Source of the DNA: Neobacillus jeddahensis
GTDB lineage: Bacteria > Bacillota > Bacilli > Bacillales > Cytobacillaceae
Direction: 5' to 3'
Assembly: GCF_000612625.1 (NCBI RefSeq)
Contig: NZ_CCAS010000008.1
Span: 1 to 64,000 of the forward strand
Length of the DNA stretch: 64,000 bases
Below, piece by piece: positions 49,762 through 58,737 of this stretch. The position numbers and the translations under genes were made by a program. Every line of letters starts with the position of its first letter. The stretch's first letter is position 1. The notes under the pieces are model-generated. The model did no database searches, had not been told where the DNA came from, and was given only the letters and a program-made list of their open reading frames with translations.

Positions 49762-51606
49762 TCATTGAAAATATGGTAATAGCGCGATAAGCTCTGTCTC
49801 ATTAATAAAAATACGATGACGTATTAAGATTTCATTGATCTGATGTAGCAACTGTTCATCATGGTCATCCTTTGTTTGATGGATAAATTGGTCATATTGC
49901 TTATGAAAATAATAACGATGAACCATAAGGAAAAGATGGACGTGCAAACCCATTTTTCGTTCCTCTGTCATTTTTCCGGCCAACATGCTGAATATCTCAT
50001 TTGATATTTCAAAACCTTTTACGATGATTTCCTGACTAATCATTTCATAATCCATCACAAGCGAATGTCCGTCATCGTTCTCAATGGTAAGATCCTCTCC
50101 TGCTACCTTACCTCTCCGAAGTTCGTTCACTTTCTCACGGATAGCTAAGATATTCTCTTCGGTTGGTACTGGCTCTACCAAAATGACTGGAATACTCGAT
50201 TTAATTGGGAAAATACTAACAATTAAGTCAATGTCCTCATTTTTACTAATTTCATCTACTTCCATAACAGAGCAATATCTCGTTATATTAATCTCTCCAA
50301 TTTCCCGCTCCACTCGGTTTTTGATTAACCTTGCAACCCCTCTACCTGTTGAACAAACATAAAGGGCTCTAATTTTCGGCTTTTTATCAAACACATTTTC
50401 ATATGAAACGAGAAAGTGCAGGGCAATAAAGGACAGAAACGAATCCTGAACCACCTTCGTATTTTTACCAAAGAGCTTTTCACACGCCTCTTTTATACTA
50501 GAAAACAATGAAGCATTGTTTCGTTTAATTTCGTTTTTAAAAGGATTTACTTCGGTTACATATGTTTTATTTTTTTCAAACCGTAACGACAAATGGGTTA
50601 ATAAATTATTAAACAATCGCGTGTCCTTATCGTACGGTATCCCTTCCTTCTTACTGACGGAACGAATCAATTCCTCTGTTATGGTAAGAAGATTTAGTTC
50701 TTTATCTTCTAATAAGAAATTGCGGTGTACATATAAGAATTCATCTTCAAGTATAGGAAAATCAAATTCCTCACATATTTTCGTCATGACATTCAGAATG
50801 AATTTTGAGGAAAGTGAACCAATATGCTGGTTGTTCTTTAACAGCCGATAGCTTCCAATTGTAAATTCACTTTCCAGTCTTACTAAAAAAATAATAAGAC
50901 GAATAAAGATGGACACTATTTCCGCATGGGAAACGGCTTCAAAGCGCTTGTCTTTTAATATCAAGTGGATGTATTGAATGACTTTTTCAAACTTAGTTTG
51001 GATTTCCTGTGTAAAACCAATGTTTATTTCATCTGTTCCACCGGATTTTAGCGTTGAAATAATTTTATATAAATCAAAATTACTTAAACTCTCCTGAATG
51101 ATATGTTCAAAAAGTAACCGGATATGAATTTCTTCTCCAACAATCTTGTAACCAGTACGCGGCATCCTCTCCAACTCGATCATCCATGGTTTAATGTAGT
51201 CCTCTAAAAAGTTCAAATCACTGATGACCGTATTTCTACTTACCTGTAGATAATCTGCGATTCGAGCTGCGGTAACATAACCATTTTGCGAAAAAAACAG
51301 ATATAATATTTTCTCTATTCGGATGTTTTGGTCTGGATAGAGTGATTTACTTTCCATTTCCATTAAGGTTTTATACAGTTTCAAACGGTTATTTTCACTG
51401 CATTCAATCCAATAGCCTCTATTTGGCTGTGAACAAAGCTCAATTCCATGATCCGTAAACCATTTTCGCACCTGCTCTAGGTCAGACTTGATCGTTCGGG
51501 TACTAACATTCAACTCTGTTGATAGATCTTTTGTCCGAAGAGTTTTTTCGGCCTCCAGCAATTTCGTTACAATTTGAATTTCTCTTGAAGTTAACAAGCT
51601 ATTCAC
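49762..51606 (-). CDS. BglG-family PRD transcription regulator of the SFCGS operon
   Basis: Regulator of 614 residues. N-terminal helix-turn-helix domains (TLRTKDLSTELNVSTRTIKS and ARIADYLQVSRNTVISDL, about 1-140), two PRD domains (about 180-410) and an EIIB-like domain with ALYVCSTGRGVARLI (Cys about 433). Unlike the PTS-operon regulator at 36225-38267, no clear C-terminal EIIA-like histidine motif is seen. It is the first gene of the nine-gene operon, starting at GTG 51606 with only a weak ribosome site. PRD control implies a link to PTS phosphorylation although the operon has no classical PTS. Confidence 0.85.
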   Translation of the reverse strand: MNSLLTSREIQIVTKLLEAEKTLRTKDLSTELNVSTRTIKSDLEQVRKWFTDHGIELCSQPNRGYWIECSENNRLKLYKTLMEMESKSLYPDQNIRIEKILYLFFSQNGYVTAARIADYLQVSRNTVISDLNFLEDYIKPWMIELERMPRTGYKIVGEEIHIRLLFEHIIQESLSNFDLYKIISTLKSGGTDEINIGFTQEIQTKFEKVIQYIHLILKDKRFEAVSHAEIVSIFIRLIIFLVRLESEFTIGSYRLLKNNQHIGSLSSKFILNVMTKICEEFDFPILEDEFLYVHRNFLLEDKELNLLTITEELIRSVSKKEGIPYDKDTRLFNNLLTHLSLRFEKNKTYVTEVNPFKNEIKRNNASLFSSIKEACEKLFGKNTKVVQDSFLSFIALHFLVSYENVFDKKPKIRALYVCSTGRGVARLIKNRVEREIGEINITRYCSVMEVDEISKNEDIDLIVSIFPIKSSIPVILVEPVPTEENILAIREKVNELRRGKVAGEDLTIENDDGHSLVMDYEMISQEIIVKGFEISNEIFSMLAGKMTEERKMGLHVHLFLMVHRYYFHKQYDQFIHQTKDDHDEQLLHQINEILIRHRIFINETELIALLPYFQ

Positions 51607-51647
51607 CGCTCTACTAGTAGTAATAAGTTTGGATATCCTTGATTAAA

Positions 51648-51676
51648 ATTATATCCTCAGATTGCAAGCGTTTACA
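51648..51676 (-). promoter_or_regulatory. Promoter of the nine-gene SFCGS operon
   Basis: Minus strand TGTAAA (51671-51676), 17-nt spacer, TATAAT (51648-51653), about 42 bp before the regulator start. The weak -35 suggests dependence on an activator. Confidence 0.6.
51663..51676 (-). promoter_or_regulatory. CcpA cre-like site of the SFCGS operon
   Basis: TGTAAACGCTTGCA matches TGWAANCGNTNWCA with one mismatch and covers the -35. Confidence 0.72.
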
Positions 51677-51687
51677 GACCAATTTCA

Positions 51688-51705
51688 TTCACCATTAATG
51701 GTGAA
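51688..51705. promoter_or_regulatory. 18-bp perfect palindrome upstream of the SFCGS promoter
   Basis: TTCACCATTAATGGTGAA, 12 bp beyond the -35; position suits binding of an activator such as the PRD regulator. Confidence 0.6.
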
Positions 51706-51867
51706 ATAATTTGACAGAATGTACTTAAGTTTTTGTGAAATTAAAGATCTTGACCAATATGTAGTTCATACTACCATGTTCCAACTTGCTTATATAGACT
51801 AGAAATTATTGATAGTTAATTCTGCATCATGGTAGTCCTCTAGTCAAAATGATACGATAACTATACA

Positions 51868-51912
51868 GCAAAAAAAGGTATAATCCTCATGAATAATGAG
51901 GAATCATACCTT
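51868..51912 (-). terminator. Terminator of spoIIR
   Basis: Long stem AAGGTATNATTCCTCAT / ATGAGGATTATACCTT on the minus strand with one mismatch, followed by seven T. Confidence 0.88.
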
Positions 51913-51984
51913 GTTAGATTTATGCTGTGTAAGGAACCTATGACCGGAGTGGAAGGTGAAGCGCCTGGAGCCCGGAACTAATTT

Positions 51985-52899
51985 TTAGTCAAACATCTTT
52001 TCCCACATCTCAACGGCGAAAAACTTCACTTTGACCGGCTCTTCATCTTCAGCTGTATACACAGGTGCCTTCTTCGTTTGTTTTTTGACTCTCTTTTCTA
52101 CGATCGGCTCGTCTGCGATTACCTGCTTTTTGTTGATCACATCTGCCTTCATCGTGTCATCCTTTTCCACCGTTTTCCACTTCTGCTTGTCTTCTTTGGA
52201 CACATTATTCACTTCAGACTGCTTGTGTGCTGAGGATTCCTTTTTGGCTGTGTCCGGCTGTTTTACGGTTTCTTTTGGTTGTGTCTCGACCACATTTTCG
52301 TCGCTGCTAGTTTCAACAGCTACCTTTTCCACACTCTCCTCATGCCCCTCCACCGTTTCCGCCTTCACCTTGTGCTCCTCAAAACCTTCACTTACAGCTG
52401 TTCCATTTGAAAAATCAAGGAAGCATAATGGTGGATAGAGCACGCACCACCAATTTGCTCCTTCTCCACTTCCTAATGTAATTAAAATCGCTTGATACTC
52501 GCCGGCTGGATATAAGAACTGCCCATATAATTTCGTTGGGAACTGCACCTTCCCAAATTCCACCTTGACCGATTGATCGGAGCCTTGTTCACGGACAACC
52601 TCTTCCGCAATTGCTTGAATTTCTGGCAGCTTTTCATTCATCACCTGTTTAGCTTCCTGCATCGAGGTTAAATCCTGTACCCACAGTGTTATTTGAGCGT
52701 TGACAGCGTCGCGCACCTTACGTTTGATCGCTTGGTCCTTTTCAAAATCACTATTGGCGAGAATGCGTAAGCGAATCGCTTCCCCTGGAATCACGATCGA
52801 TTCCTTTGATGCTGCTTCCGTTTTTGGCATATATAAACTCAACATTGTTCCCAATGATAAAACCACTAAATATCCCCAAACTAGTAATTTACTTCTCAT
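51985..52899 (-). CDS. spoIIR: Stage II sporulation protein R with a long low-complexity insert
   Basis: Secreted forespore signal that triggers SpoIIGA processing of pro-sigma-E. A signal peptide or anchor (about 1-30) precedes the SpoIIR domain (about 35-165), with IRLRILANSDFEKDQAIKRK, GEYQAILITLGSGEGANWWC and VLYPPLCFLDFSNG. Residues about 170-285 are Lys/Glu/Val/Thr-rich and probably disordered, before a final KVKFFAVEMWEKMFD like the C-terminus of other SpoIIR. At 304 residues it is about 80 longer than the B. subtilis protein. A sigma-F promoter is expected but was not convincingly found. Confidence 0.94.
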   Translation of the reverse strand: MRSKLLVWGYLVVLSLGTMLSLYMPKTEAASKESIVIPGEAIRLRILANSDFEKDQAIKRKVRDAVNAQITLWVQDLTSMQEAKQVMNEKLPEIQAIAEEVVREQGSDQSVKVEFGKVQFPTKLYGQFLYPAGEYQAILITLGSGEGANWWCVLYPPLCFLDFSNGTAVSEGFEEHKVKAETVEGHEESVEKVAVETSSDENVVETQPKETVKQPDTAKKESSAHKQSEVNNVSKEDKQKWKTVEKDDTMKADVINKKQVIADEPIVEKRVKKQTKKAPVYTAEDEEPVKVKFFAVEMWEKMFD

Positions 52900-53090
52900 T
52901 CTGCACCGCCCCTTTGCCCTTCGATATCTTCATTGTGGACAAAATGCCAGAATCTTAAACTAGTAAATTTACAAAAATTCATGATTCACTTGCTTGAATG
53001 ACGTGTGGCCGGAGAACGTACAATATGTAAATACAGCAGGAATATCGGGCTTATCCCCCTACTTCCCACCATTATTTTTTTAGAAGGTCA

Positions 53091-53130
53091 AAAAAAGAGT
53101 GTTAATGGCGCCGATTCGCCTTAACACTCT
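53091..53130 (-). terminator. Terminator overlapping the prmC stop
   Basis: AGAGTGTTAA (53096-53105) pairs with TTAACACTCT (53121-53130), with an inner GGCG/CGCC and a T run on the minus strand. The prmC TAA is inside the stem. Confidence 0.85.
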
Positions 53131-54047
53131 GTAAGTTCGGCAAACACCATCCGGTCCCTGCCATTTATATCATTAACAACCTCTACCATTGCCATTGGGA
53201 AGGCCTTTTGCAAAAGCTCCGCTACCGCTCCACCCTGACCGGCCCCAATTTCAAAGCCAATCAGCGCGCGCGGCGCTAGGATTTGTGGGAGCTCGACCAT
53301 GAATCGGCGGTAAAAATCCAAGCCATCAGCCCCAGCAAATAAAGCCCGGTGCGGCTCATGCTCTGTCACCACTTCGGACATAGTGGTAATATCCCCAGCT
53401 GGAATATATGGCGGATTGGAAAGGACCACATCCAGCTTTTCGCCCCTCTCAATCAACGGGCGCAACAAATCCCCTTGAATAAACTCAACCTCCGCACCCA
53501 ATCTAGCCGCATTTTCGCGGGCAACCACCAGCGACTCCTCCGCAATATCCGTCCCCGTCACCTTTAAATTGGTGCCTGACACCCTTTCTACTGTTTGCAC
53601 TGGCTCCATAGTTGGATTGGTGCCTGACACCCCGTATTCTAGTTTCACGGTGATGGCGATGGCGCCACTGCCTGTGCCGATATCAGCAAGGTGAAGCTTT
53701 CCGGTTTGGCTGAATAGCTTTTTCATGCGCTCAAGTGTTCCATATACGAGTTCTTCGGTTTCCGGGCGTGGGATGAGTACACTTTCATTGACGACAAACG
53801 ATCGACCGTAAAACTCCTCCGAGCCGATCAGATACTGAACGGGAACACCCGCCGCATGGTCCTTGACCGCCTGTTCAAACACGTCCCACACTGAAGGGGC
53901 AAGCTCATCGCGCACGTTCGCAAACAGCTGTGCCCGCGACATACCTGTGTAATGGCGAAGCAGTAATTCCCCTGCGTTCTCACCCCGCTTGGCCTCGATT
54001 AAAAAAGAAGAAGCCCATTGGAGAGCTTCGAATACTTTTTTACTCAT
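53121..54047 (-). CDS. prmC: Release factor glutamine methyltransferase with an in-frame repeat insertion
   Basis: Methylates the GGQ glutamine of release factors. The 308-residue product has [13 protein letters not shown] (about 121-133) as SAM motif and the catalytic SNPPYIP (NPPY about 211-214). Between the first strand-helix and the GTDIAEE motif it carries roughly 20-25 extra residues (about 138-162) containing VSGTN twice, each encoded by a hairpin repeat. Frame and all motifs are intact. Start at ATG 54047 overlaps the prfA stop; the frame to 54059 is not needed. Confidence 0.94.
   Translation of the reverse strand: MSKKVFEALQWASSFLIEAKRGENAGELLLRHYTGMSRAQLFANVRDELAPSVWDVFEQAVKDHAAGVPVQYLIGSEEFYGRSFVVNESVLIPRPETEELVYGTLERMKKLFSQTGKLHLADIGTGSGAIAITVKLEYGVSGTNPTMEPVQTVERVSGTNLKVTGTDIAEESLVVARENAARLGAEVEFIQGDLLRPLIERGEKLDVVLSNPPYIPAGDITTMSEVVTEHEPHRALFAGADGLDFYRRFMVELPQILAPRALIGFEIGAGQGGAVAELLQKAFPMAMVEVVNDINGRDRMVFAELTEC
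53571..53631. repeat. Pair of hairpin repeats inside prmC
   Basis: Exact GGTGCCTGACACC at 53571-53583 and 53619-53631, same orientation, 48 bp (16 codons) apart, both in frame as Val-Ser-Gly-Thr-Asn. Confidence 0.92.
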
Positions 54048-55116
54048 CTTTTGAGGCACTTTCTAGTCGTTTTGCTTGTTCTTCCATAATGAGTGCATCG
54101 ATAATTTCATCGAGCTTCCCTTCAATGATCTGATCAAGCTTTTGAATCGTTAAGCCAATCCGGTGGTCGGTCACACGGTTTTGCGGGAAATTGTATGTGC
54201 GAATCCGCTCCGAACGATCCCCCGTACCAACAGCAGATTTACGCACTTGATCGTATTCTGCCTGCGCTTCTTGTTGGAACTTATCATAGACGCGCGCACG
54301 TAAAACCTTCATCGCTTTGTCTCTATTTTTATGTTGCGATTTTTCATCCTGAATCGATACCATGATTCCAGTTGGAAGATGGGTTAAACGAACGGCTGAC
54401 ATGGTCGTGTTAACGGATTGTCCGCCCGCACCACTAGAAGCAAACGTATCAAAACGAATATCTTTATCATGGATTTCATATTCAAACTCTTCCGCCTCTG
54501 GCAAACAGACAACCGTTGCGGTTGATGTATGAATCCGTCCGCTTGATTCTGTTTCTGGAACACGTTGCACACGGTGGGCGCCATTTTCAAATTTCAATTT
54601 GGAGTAAGCACCTGCTCCGTTAATCATAAAACTAATTTCCTTGTAACCGCCAAGACCTGTGGGGCTTGCGTCAATTAGTTCGGTCTTCCAGCCTTGTGAT
54701 TCCGCGTAGCGGCTGTACATCCGGTATAGCGTTCCCGCAAATAGGGCTGCTTCATCGCCACCAGCTGCACCGCGGATTTCAAAGATAACGTTTTTGTCAT
54801 CATTCGGATCCTTCGGCACAAGCAGGATTTTCATTTTTGCCTCTAGTTCTTCAATTTGCCCTTCCAGCTCATTGACTTCTTCCTTCACCATTTCACGCAT
54901 TTCAGCATCAAGCTTGTCATCGAGCATAGCTTTTGCGTCTTGAAGCTGTTCGCGCGTTTCTTTATATTGGCGATACGTTTGTACAGTTTCTTGTATATCA
55001 GATTGTTCTTTTGAATATTCACGAAGTTTTTTTGTATCATTGATAATTTGTGGGTCGCTTAAAAGCTCATTTAACTTTTCATAACGATCTTCCACGGATT
55101 GAAGACGATCAAACAC
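54040..55116 (-). CDS. prfA: Peptide chain release factor 1
   Basis: Recognises UAA and UAG at termination. The 358-residue product has the catalytic loop [12 protein letters not shown] (about residue 235), the anticodon-mimic region around the PxT-like [15 protein letters not shown] stretch and [16 protein letters not shown]. Its stop overlaps the start of prmC, the enzyme that methylates its GGQ. A clear sigma-A promoter lies 37 bp upstream. Confidence 0.98.
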   Translation of the reverse strand: MFDRLQSVEDRYEKLNELLSDPQIINDTKKLREYSKEQSDIQETVQTYRQYKETREQLQDAKAMLDDKLDAEMREMVKEEVNELEGQIEELEAKMKILLVPKDPNDDKNVIFEIRGAAGGDEAALFAGTLYRMYSRYAESQGWKTELIDASPTGLGGYKEISFMINGAGAYSKLKFENGAHRVQRVPETESSGRIHTSTATVVCLPEAEEFEYEIHDKDIRFDTFASSGAGGQSVNTTMSAVRLTHLPTGIMVSIQDEKSQHKNRDKAMKVLRARVYDKFQQEAQAEYDQVRKSAVGTGDRSERIRTYNFPQNRVTDHRIGLTIQKLDQIIEGKLDEIIDALIMEEQAKRLESASKDE

Positions 55117-55153
55117 AGTCCATTCACCTCAGTTTTTAGTCCATAACATTCTA

Positions 55154-55182
55154 ATTATAGTATAGGTGAAAACAACCGTCAA
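55154..55182 (-). promoter_or_regulatory. Sigma-A promoter of prfA-prmC
   Basis: Minus strand TTGACG (55177-55182), 17-nt spacer, TATAAT (55154-55159). Confidence 0.85.
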
Positions 55183-55210
55183 AACCAAATTGTGAGAGAT
55201 ATTTTTTTAC

Positions 55211-55243
55211 AGGGCGATAAACGGCGGTGGTACGCCCTTTTTT
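55211..55243 (+). terminator. Orphan plus-strand terminator-like hairpin
   Basis: AGGGCG (55211-55216) pairs with CGCCCT (55233-55238), with an inner partial stem, then TTTTTT. There is no plus-strand gene before it. Confidence 0.45.
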
Positions 55244-55292
55244 CTCATCACTCTGTTATGTTGTCTGTTGATTTCTGTACATTTTATATGAT

Positions 55293-55323
55293 AAAAAAAC
55301 ATGCCCTAAAAAAGCAGAGCATG
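55293..55323 (-). terminator. Terminator of the sporulation lipoprotein gene
   Basis: CATGCCCT pairs with AGAGCATG (one G-T pair) around a T-rich loop, followed by seven T on the minus strand. Confidence 0.75.
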
Positions 55324-55830
55324 CTAGCGGCGATCTTCCTTCACACTGACTTCCATATGATAACTTGGAAGAGCCTGAACCAATTTCCGATGGAGACGGG
55401 CTTCAGCATCAATCTTCACTTGATCAGAAAGAATCCCCTTTTTATACACCGACACCCACATCCGATCGCCATTGATCACCACAGAGTCGGTCTCAAATTC
55501 TTTGGTGGCAGCGACAACCTGTTTCGCTTTGTTGATATCGTTGCCCTGGTTGTTCGCTCCCGCCTCACTACCACTTCCTGTTCCGCCTAGGTCGAGAAAG
55601 TTCGGATTTTGATTGGTGATATCATTTTCGACTTGGTGCTGCTTAGTCTTTCCACGGTTGGTCATATTCTCTGCCGTATTACGATCATTATTACGGTTCG
55701 ACATATAGTTTGGTGCGGTCGTGTCATTCCTTAAATCATACGCTTCTTCGTCACTGCTGCGGTTAGTATCGTTCTGGCATCCACTTAATACAATGAACAG
55801 CATGATAAACAAAAGTAACTTTTTTGGCAT
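55324..55830 (-). CDS. YhcN/YlaJ-family sporulation lipoprotein
   Basis: Predicted lipoprotein of 168 residues with lipobox LSGC (Cys about 18), an Asn/Asp/Arg-rich linker (about 20-95) and a C-terminal YhcN/YlaJ domain (INKAKQVVAATKEF, VINGDRMWVSVYKKG, LVQALPSYHMEVSVKEDRR). Relatives are spore inner-membrane or germination-associated lipoproteins. It lies between tdk and prfA, where B. subtilis has no such gene by my recollection. Confidence 0.8.
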   Translation of the reverse strand: MPKKLLLFIMLFIVLSGCQNDTNRSSDEEAYDLRNDTTAPNYMSNRNNDRNTAENMTNRGKTKQHQVENDITNQNPNFLDLGGTGSGSEAGANNQGNDINKAKQVVAATKEFETDSVVINGDRMWVSVYKKGILSDQVKIDAEARLHRKLVQALPSYHMEVSVKEDRR

Positions 55831-55978
55831 TGTACACCTCCATTACTATCATGCCCGTCCAACCCGCCTGTCACCGAGTGAAATCTTTCCAACATCCGCA
55901 GAAAAATCCCGGAATTCCATCAACCTAATAAAAAACTGCCTGAGAAATCAACTCTCAGACAGTGCAAATGTTATTTAT

Positions 55979-56057
55979 GGTGTCAGGCACCAATTCCTGC
56001 TCATCGACCATGGTAACGATGTTAACCGTGCTAACCTAGTTTATGGTGTCAGGCACC
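55979..56057. repeat. Pair of hairpin repeats downstream of tdk
   Basis: Exact GGTGTCAGGCACC at 55979-55991 and 56045-56057, both preceded by TTTAT, 66 bp apart, the second 3 bp past the tdk stop. Confidence 0.9.
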
Positions 56058-56060
56058 CAA

Positions 56061-56660
56061 TTAGCGTGCGGTGGTGACAGGGGTGGTTTTTGGGACTTCG
56101 TGATGGTGACGACAGCGTGGCTCGTATGCCTCGGATGCTCCTACCATGATAACTGGGTCATGGTAAGAGGCGGGACGTCCGTCAATGAGGCGCTGAGTCC
56201 TGCTTGATGGTGAACCACAGACGGTGCAAACAGCTTGAAGCTTCGTCACCGATTCAGCGATTGCCATCAACGCGGGCATTTGTCCAAACGGCTCACCACG
56301 GAAATCCATGTCCAACCCAGCGCAAATCACACGGTGACCACTATCAGCCAGTTGTTGAACGATCCGAACAATTCCTTCATCGAAAAACTGAATTTCATCA
56401 ATGGCAATGATATCGATATCCGCTTCGACATGATGTAGAATCTCAATCGAATGGGAAATAGGCTTAGCGTGAAAAGAAGAGCCATTATGGGAAACCACAG
56501 ATTGTTCACTGTAGCGATTATCAATTTTCGGCTTAAAAACAGCTATTTTTTGTTTCGCAAACTGAGCTCGTCTCACCCGACGAATCAATTCCTCCGATTT
56601 ACCAGAAAACATACTGCCGCAGATAACCTCAACCCATCCGCTTTGCTTCATTAAATACAT
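56061..56660 (-). CDS. tdk: Thymidine kinase
   Basis: Salvage kinase making dTMP from thymidine. The 199-residue type II enzyme has the P-loop [14 protein letters not shown], the lid [18 protein letters not shown] and a zinc site beginning CTVCG with later CRHHH. Start at ATG 56660 (MYLMKQSGW), with AAGGAG upstream; the frame to 56699 precedes that site. Confidence 0.96.
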   Translation of the reverse strand: MYLMKQSGWVEVICGSMFSGKSEELIRRVRRAQFAKQKIAVFKPKIDNRYSEQSVVSHNGSSFHAKPISHSIEILHHVEADIDIIAIDEIQFFDEGIVRIVQQLADSGHRVICAGLDMDFRGEPFGQMPALMAIAESVTKLQAVCTVCGSPSSRTQRLIDGRPASYHDPVIMVGASEAYEPRCRHHHEVPKTTPVTTAR

Positions 56661-56774
56661 AAACGGCGTCTCCTTCCTTAAACGAACCCTATCAGACAAT
56701 CTATCGTAAGTATTTTATGCTTTCCGCCAAAATAATACCGGCGGATTATCTATGTTAACGCGTTTTTTTTCAAT

Positions 56775-56809
56775 AAAAAACAGGCAAGTCAAAGTTCCTC
56801 TTGCCTGTT
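56775..56809 (-). terminator. Terminator of rpmE
   Basis: AACAGGCAAG pairs with CTTGCCTGTT, followed by T residues on the minus strand. Confidence 0.85.
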
Positions 56810-56820
56810 CTTGAGCAATC

Positions 56821-57027
56821 TTATTGTTGCTTAAGGCCGTATTTTTTGTTGAAACGGTCAACACGTCCGCCAGCTTCAGCGAATTTTTGACGACCAGTAT
56901 AGAATGGATGACATTCTGAACAAGTTTCAACACGGATCTCATTTTTAACAGAACCAGTTTCAAATGTATTACCACATGCACATGACACCGTTACTGTTTT
57001 ATAATTTGGATGAATTCCTGCTTTCAT
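56821..57027 (-). CDS. rpmE: 50S ribosomal protein L31, zinc-binding type
   Basis: Ribosomal protein of 68 residues with the zinc ligands CAC (16, 18) and CSEC (36, 39), so the Zn-containing form that is exchanged for YtiA-type L31 under zinc limitation. Start at ATG 57027 ([10 protein letters not shown]), with GGAAGGAG 9 nt upstream; the frame to 57114 is not real coding. Follows rho as in other Bacillus. Confidence 0.97.
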   Translation of the reverse strand: MKAGIHPNYKTVTVSCACGNTFETGSVKNEIRVETCSECHPFYTGRQKFAEAGGRVDRFNKKYGLKQQ

Positions 57028-57182
57028 TCTTTTCATCTCCTTCCGCCCTGAATCTTTCGAAACAGAGTTATAAAAATGCCTGTCGTAAAAACAAGCATGA
57101 AATACTTCAAACACACTGCACCCATTATAACAAGGGGAACCTTATTTTGCAAGTTGGGATTTGTTGGTTTTAAGTAAAATTA

Positions 57183-57276
57183 GCTGTTGATTTCCGCCTC
57201 AGGTACACAGTGCTGCGCGGGCGTTCCCGAGAGACTCCTCAGACGCATGACGCACCTGCGAGGTCTCCCTCGACCT
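57183..57276. repeat. GC-rich dispersed intergenic element
   Basis: Begins GCTGTTGATTTCCGCCTC and ends GAGGTCTCCCTCGAC, in the gap between rpmE and rho. It resembles a GC-rich element I recall from many Bacillaceae intergenic regions; here a single, probably decayed copy. Confidence 0.5.
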
Positions 57277-57286
57277 ACTTTTTCTA

Positions 57287-58549
57287 CTACCGTCTTGATT
57301 TTAGCTCTTCCCCAAGTTGGGCAAAAAACTCTTCATTTGATTTCGTTTGACGCAATTTTTTCAAGAAGCGTTCTGCAAAATCTGGTGAGTCTGACATTGA
57401 TTTCCGAATAGCCCATAATTTATCCAAATGATCCTTCGGAATCAATAACTCTTCCTTACGTGTTCCAGAACGACGAATATCAAGCGCAGGGAAAATGCGA
57501 CGCTCAGCCAACTGACGATCCAGATGGAGCTCCATATTACCGGTCCCTTTAAATTCCTCATAAATCACGTCATCCATACGGGAACCTGTATCGACAAGAG
57601 CCGTCGCTAAAATCGTTAAGCTGCCGCCCTCTTCAATATTACGAGCTGCACCAAAGAAACGCTTTGGACGATGGAACGCTGCTGGATCAATACCACCGGA
57701 TAATGTTCGTCCGCTTGGCGGAATAACTAAGTTATACGCACGTGCTAGACGTGTAATACTATCCATCAAAATGACGACATCACGCTTGTGTTCGACAAGA
57801 CGCATCGCGCGGTCAAGCACAAGCTCGGCCACTTTAATATGATTTTCCGGCACCTCATCAAAGGTTGAGCTGACAACATCCCCAGCTACAGACCGCTCGA
57901 TATCGGTTACCTCTTCCGGACGTTCATCGATTAAAAGCATAATTAACTCAACATCAGGATGGTTTGTCGTAATACTGTTGGCAATTTCTTTTAACAGCAT
58001 CGTTTTCCCGGCCTTAGGCGGGGCAACAATTAAGCCACGTTGGCCAAACCCGACTGGTGCAACAACATCCATGATTCTGGTGGAAAGATGCTTTTGGGTG
58101 GTTTCCAGTTTCATTTGTCTATTCGGATAGAGCGGTGTTAACGCTGGGAAGTAGACACGTTCCTTCGCTGATTCTGGATCCTCACCATTTACTGCTTCAA
58201 CGTGTAAGAGTCCATAATACCGTTCATTTTCTTTTGGCGGGCGAACCTTACCAGATACTTTATCCCCATTACGCAGGTCAAAGCGGCGGATTTGCGATGC
58301 CGAGATATAAATGTCTTCTGAGCTTGGCGAGTAGTTAATTGGTCGAAGAAATCCGAAGCCTTCCGATTGGATGATTTCGAGGACGCCTTCCATGAAAAAA
58401 TAACCCTGCTGTTCCGCACGAGATTTTAAAATGGCAAAAATTAATTCTTTTTTTGTTAATTTGCTGTAATAGGTGACTTTAAATTCGCGTGCAAGCTCAT
58501 AAAGCTCCTTCAGCTTCATATTTTCTAAACTAGAAATAGTTAAGTCCAT
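57287..58549 (-). CDS. rho: Transcription termination factor Rho
   Basis: Hexameric RNA helicase that ends unstructured or untranslated transcripts and limits antisense RNA in Bacillus. The 420-residue product has the Rho N-terminal SAP-like helix ([20 protein letters not shown]), the RNA-binding cold-shock fold ([16 protein letters not shown]), Walker [14 protein letters not shown] and the Q-loop region. Length is normal with no Asn/Asp-rich insert. Confidence 0.98.
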   Translation of the reverse strand: MDLTISSLENMKLKELYELAREFKVTYYSKLTKKELIFAILKSRAEQQGYFFMEGVLEIIQSEGFGFLRPINYSPSSEDIYISASQIRRFDLRNGDKVSGKVRPPKENERYYGLLHVEAVNGEDPESAKERVYFPALTPLYPNRQMKLETTQKHLSTRIMDVVAPVGFGQRGLIVAPPKAGKTMLLKEIANSITTNHPDVELIMLLIDERPEEVTDIERSVAGDVVSSTFDEVPENHIKVAELVLDRAMRLVEHKRDVVILMDSITRLARAYNLVIPPSGRTLSGGIDPAAFHRPKRFFGAARNIEEGGSLTILATALVDTGSRMDDVIYEEFKGTGNMELHLDRQLAERRIFPALDIRRSGTRKEELLIPKDHLDKLWAIRKSMSDSPDFAERFLKKLRQTKSNEEFFAQLGEELKSRR

Positions 58550-58707
58550 TTGTACACCACACTTTAAGATTTTTCCATCAAATCCGCTTATTTTTAGACA
58601 GCGGGATCTATCAGTAAGATAAAAATTAAGAGATTAGAGGAATTGAAATTGAAGTAGAAAAGAAAAGAATAGAATTGCAGAAATTATATATAATAAAAAC
58701 AATTACT

Positions 58708-58737
58708 ATTTTACCCTCTGTACAAAAAATTAATCAA
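58708..58737 (-). promoter_or_regulatory. Candidate promoter of rho
   Basis: Minus strand TTGATT (58732-58737), 18-nt spacer, TAAAAT (58708-58713), leaving a leader of about 150 nt, as expected for a self-regulated rho. Confidence 0.5.

Larger units (their letters stand above)
51607..51984. other. Control region of the SFCGS operon and spoIIR 3' end
   Basis: Contains the operon promoter, a cre-like site, an 18-bp palindrome, the spoIIR terminator and a short GCGCCTGGAGCCCGG stretch (about 51960-51976) like remnants seen elsewhere. No gene. Confidence 0.75.

Noticed and set aside
44139-51985. Prophage or integrative element at the AT-rich operon
   Set aside because: No integrase, transposase, tRNA target or flanking direct repeat is present.
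52900-53090. Sigma-F promoter expected before spoIIR
   Set aside because: No GYATA-N15-GGnnAnAnT arrangement at a suitable distance could be read with confidence.
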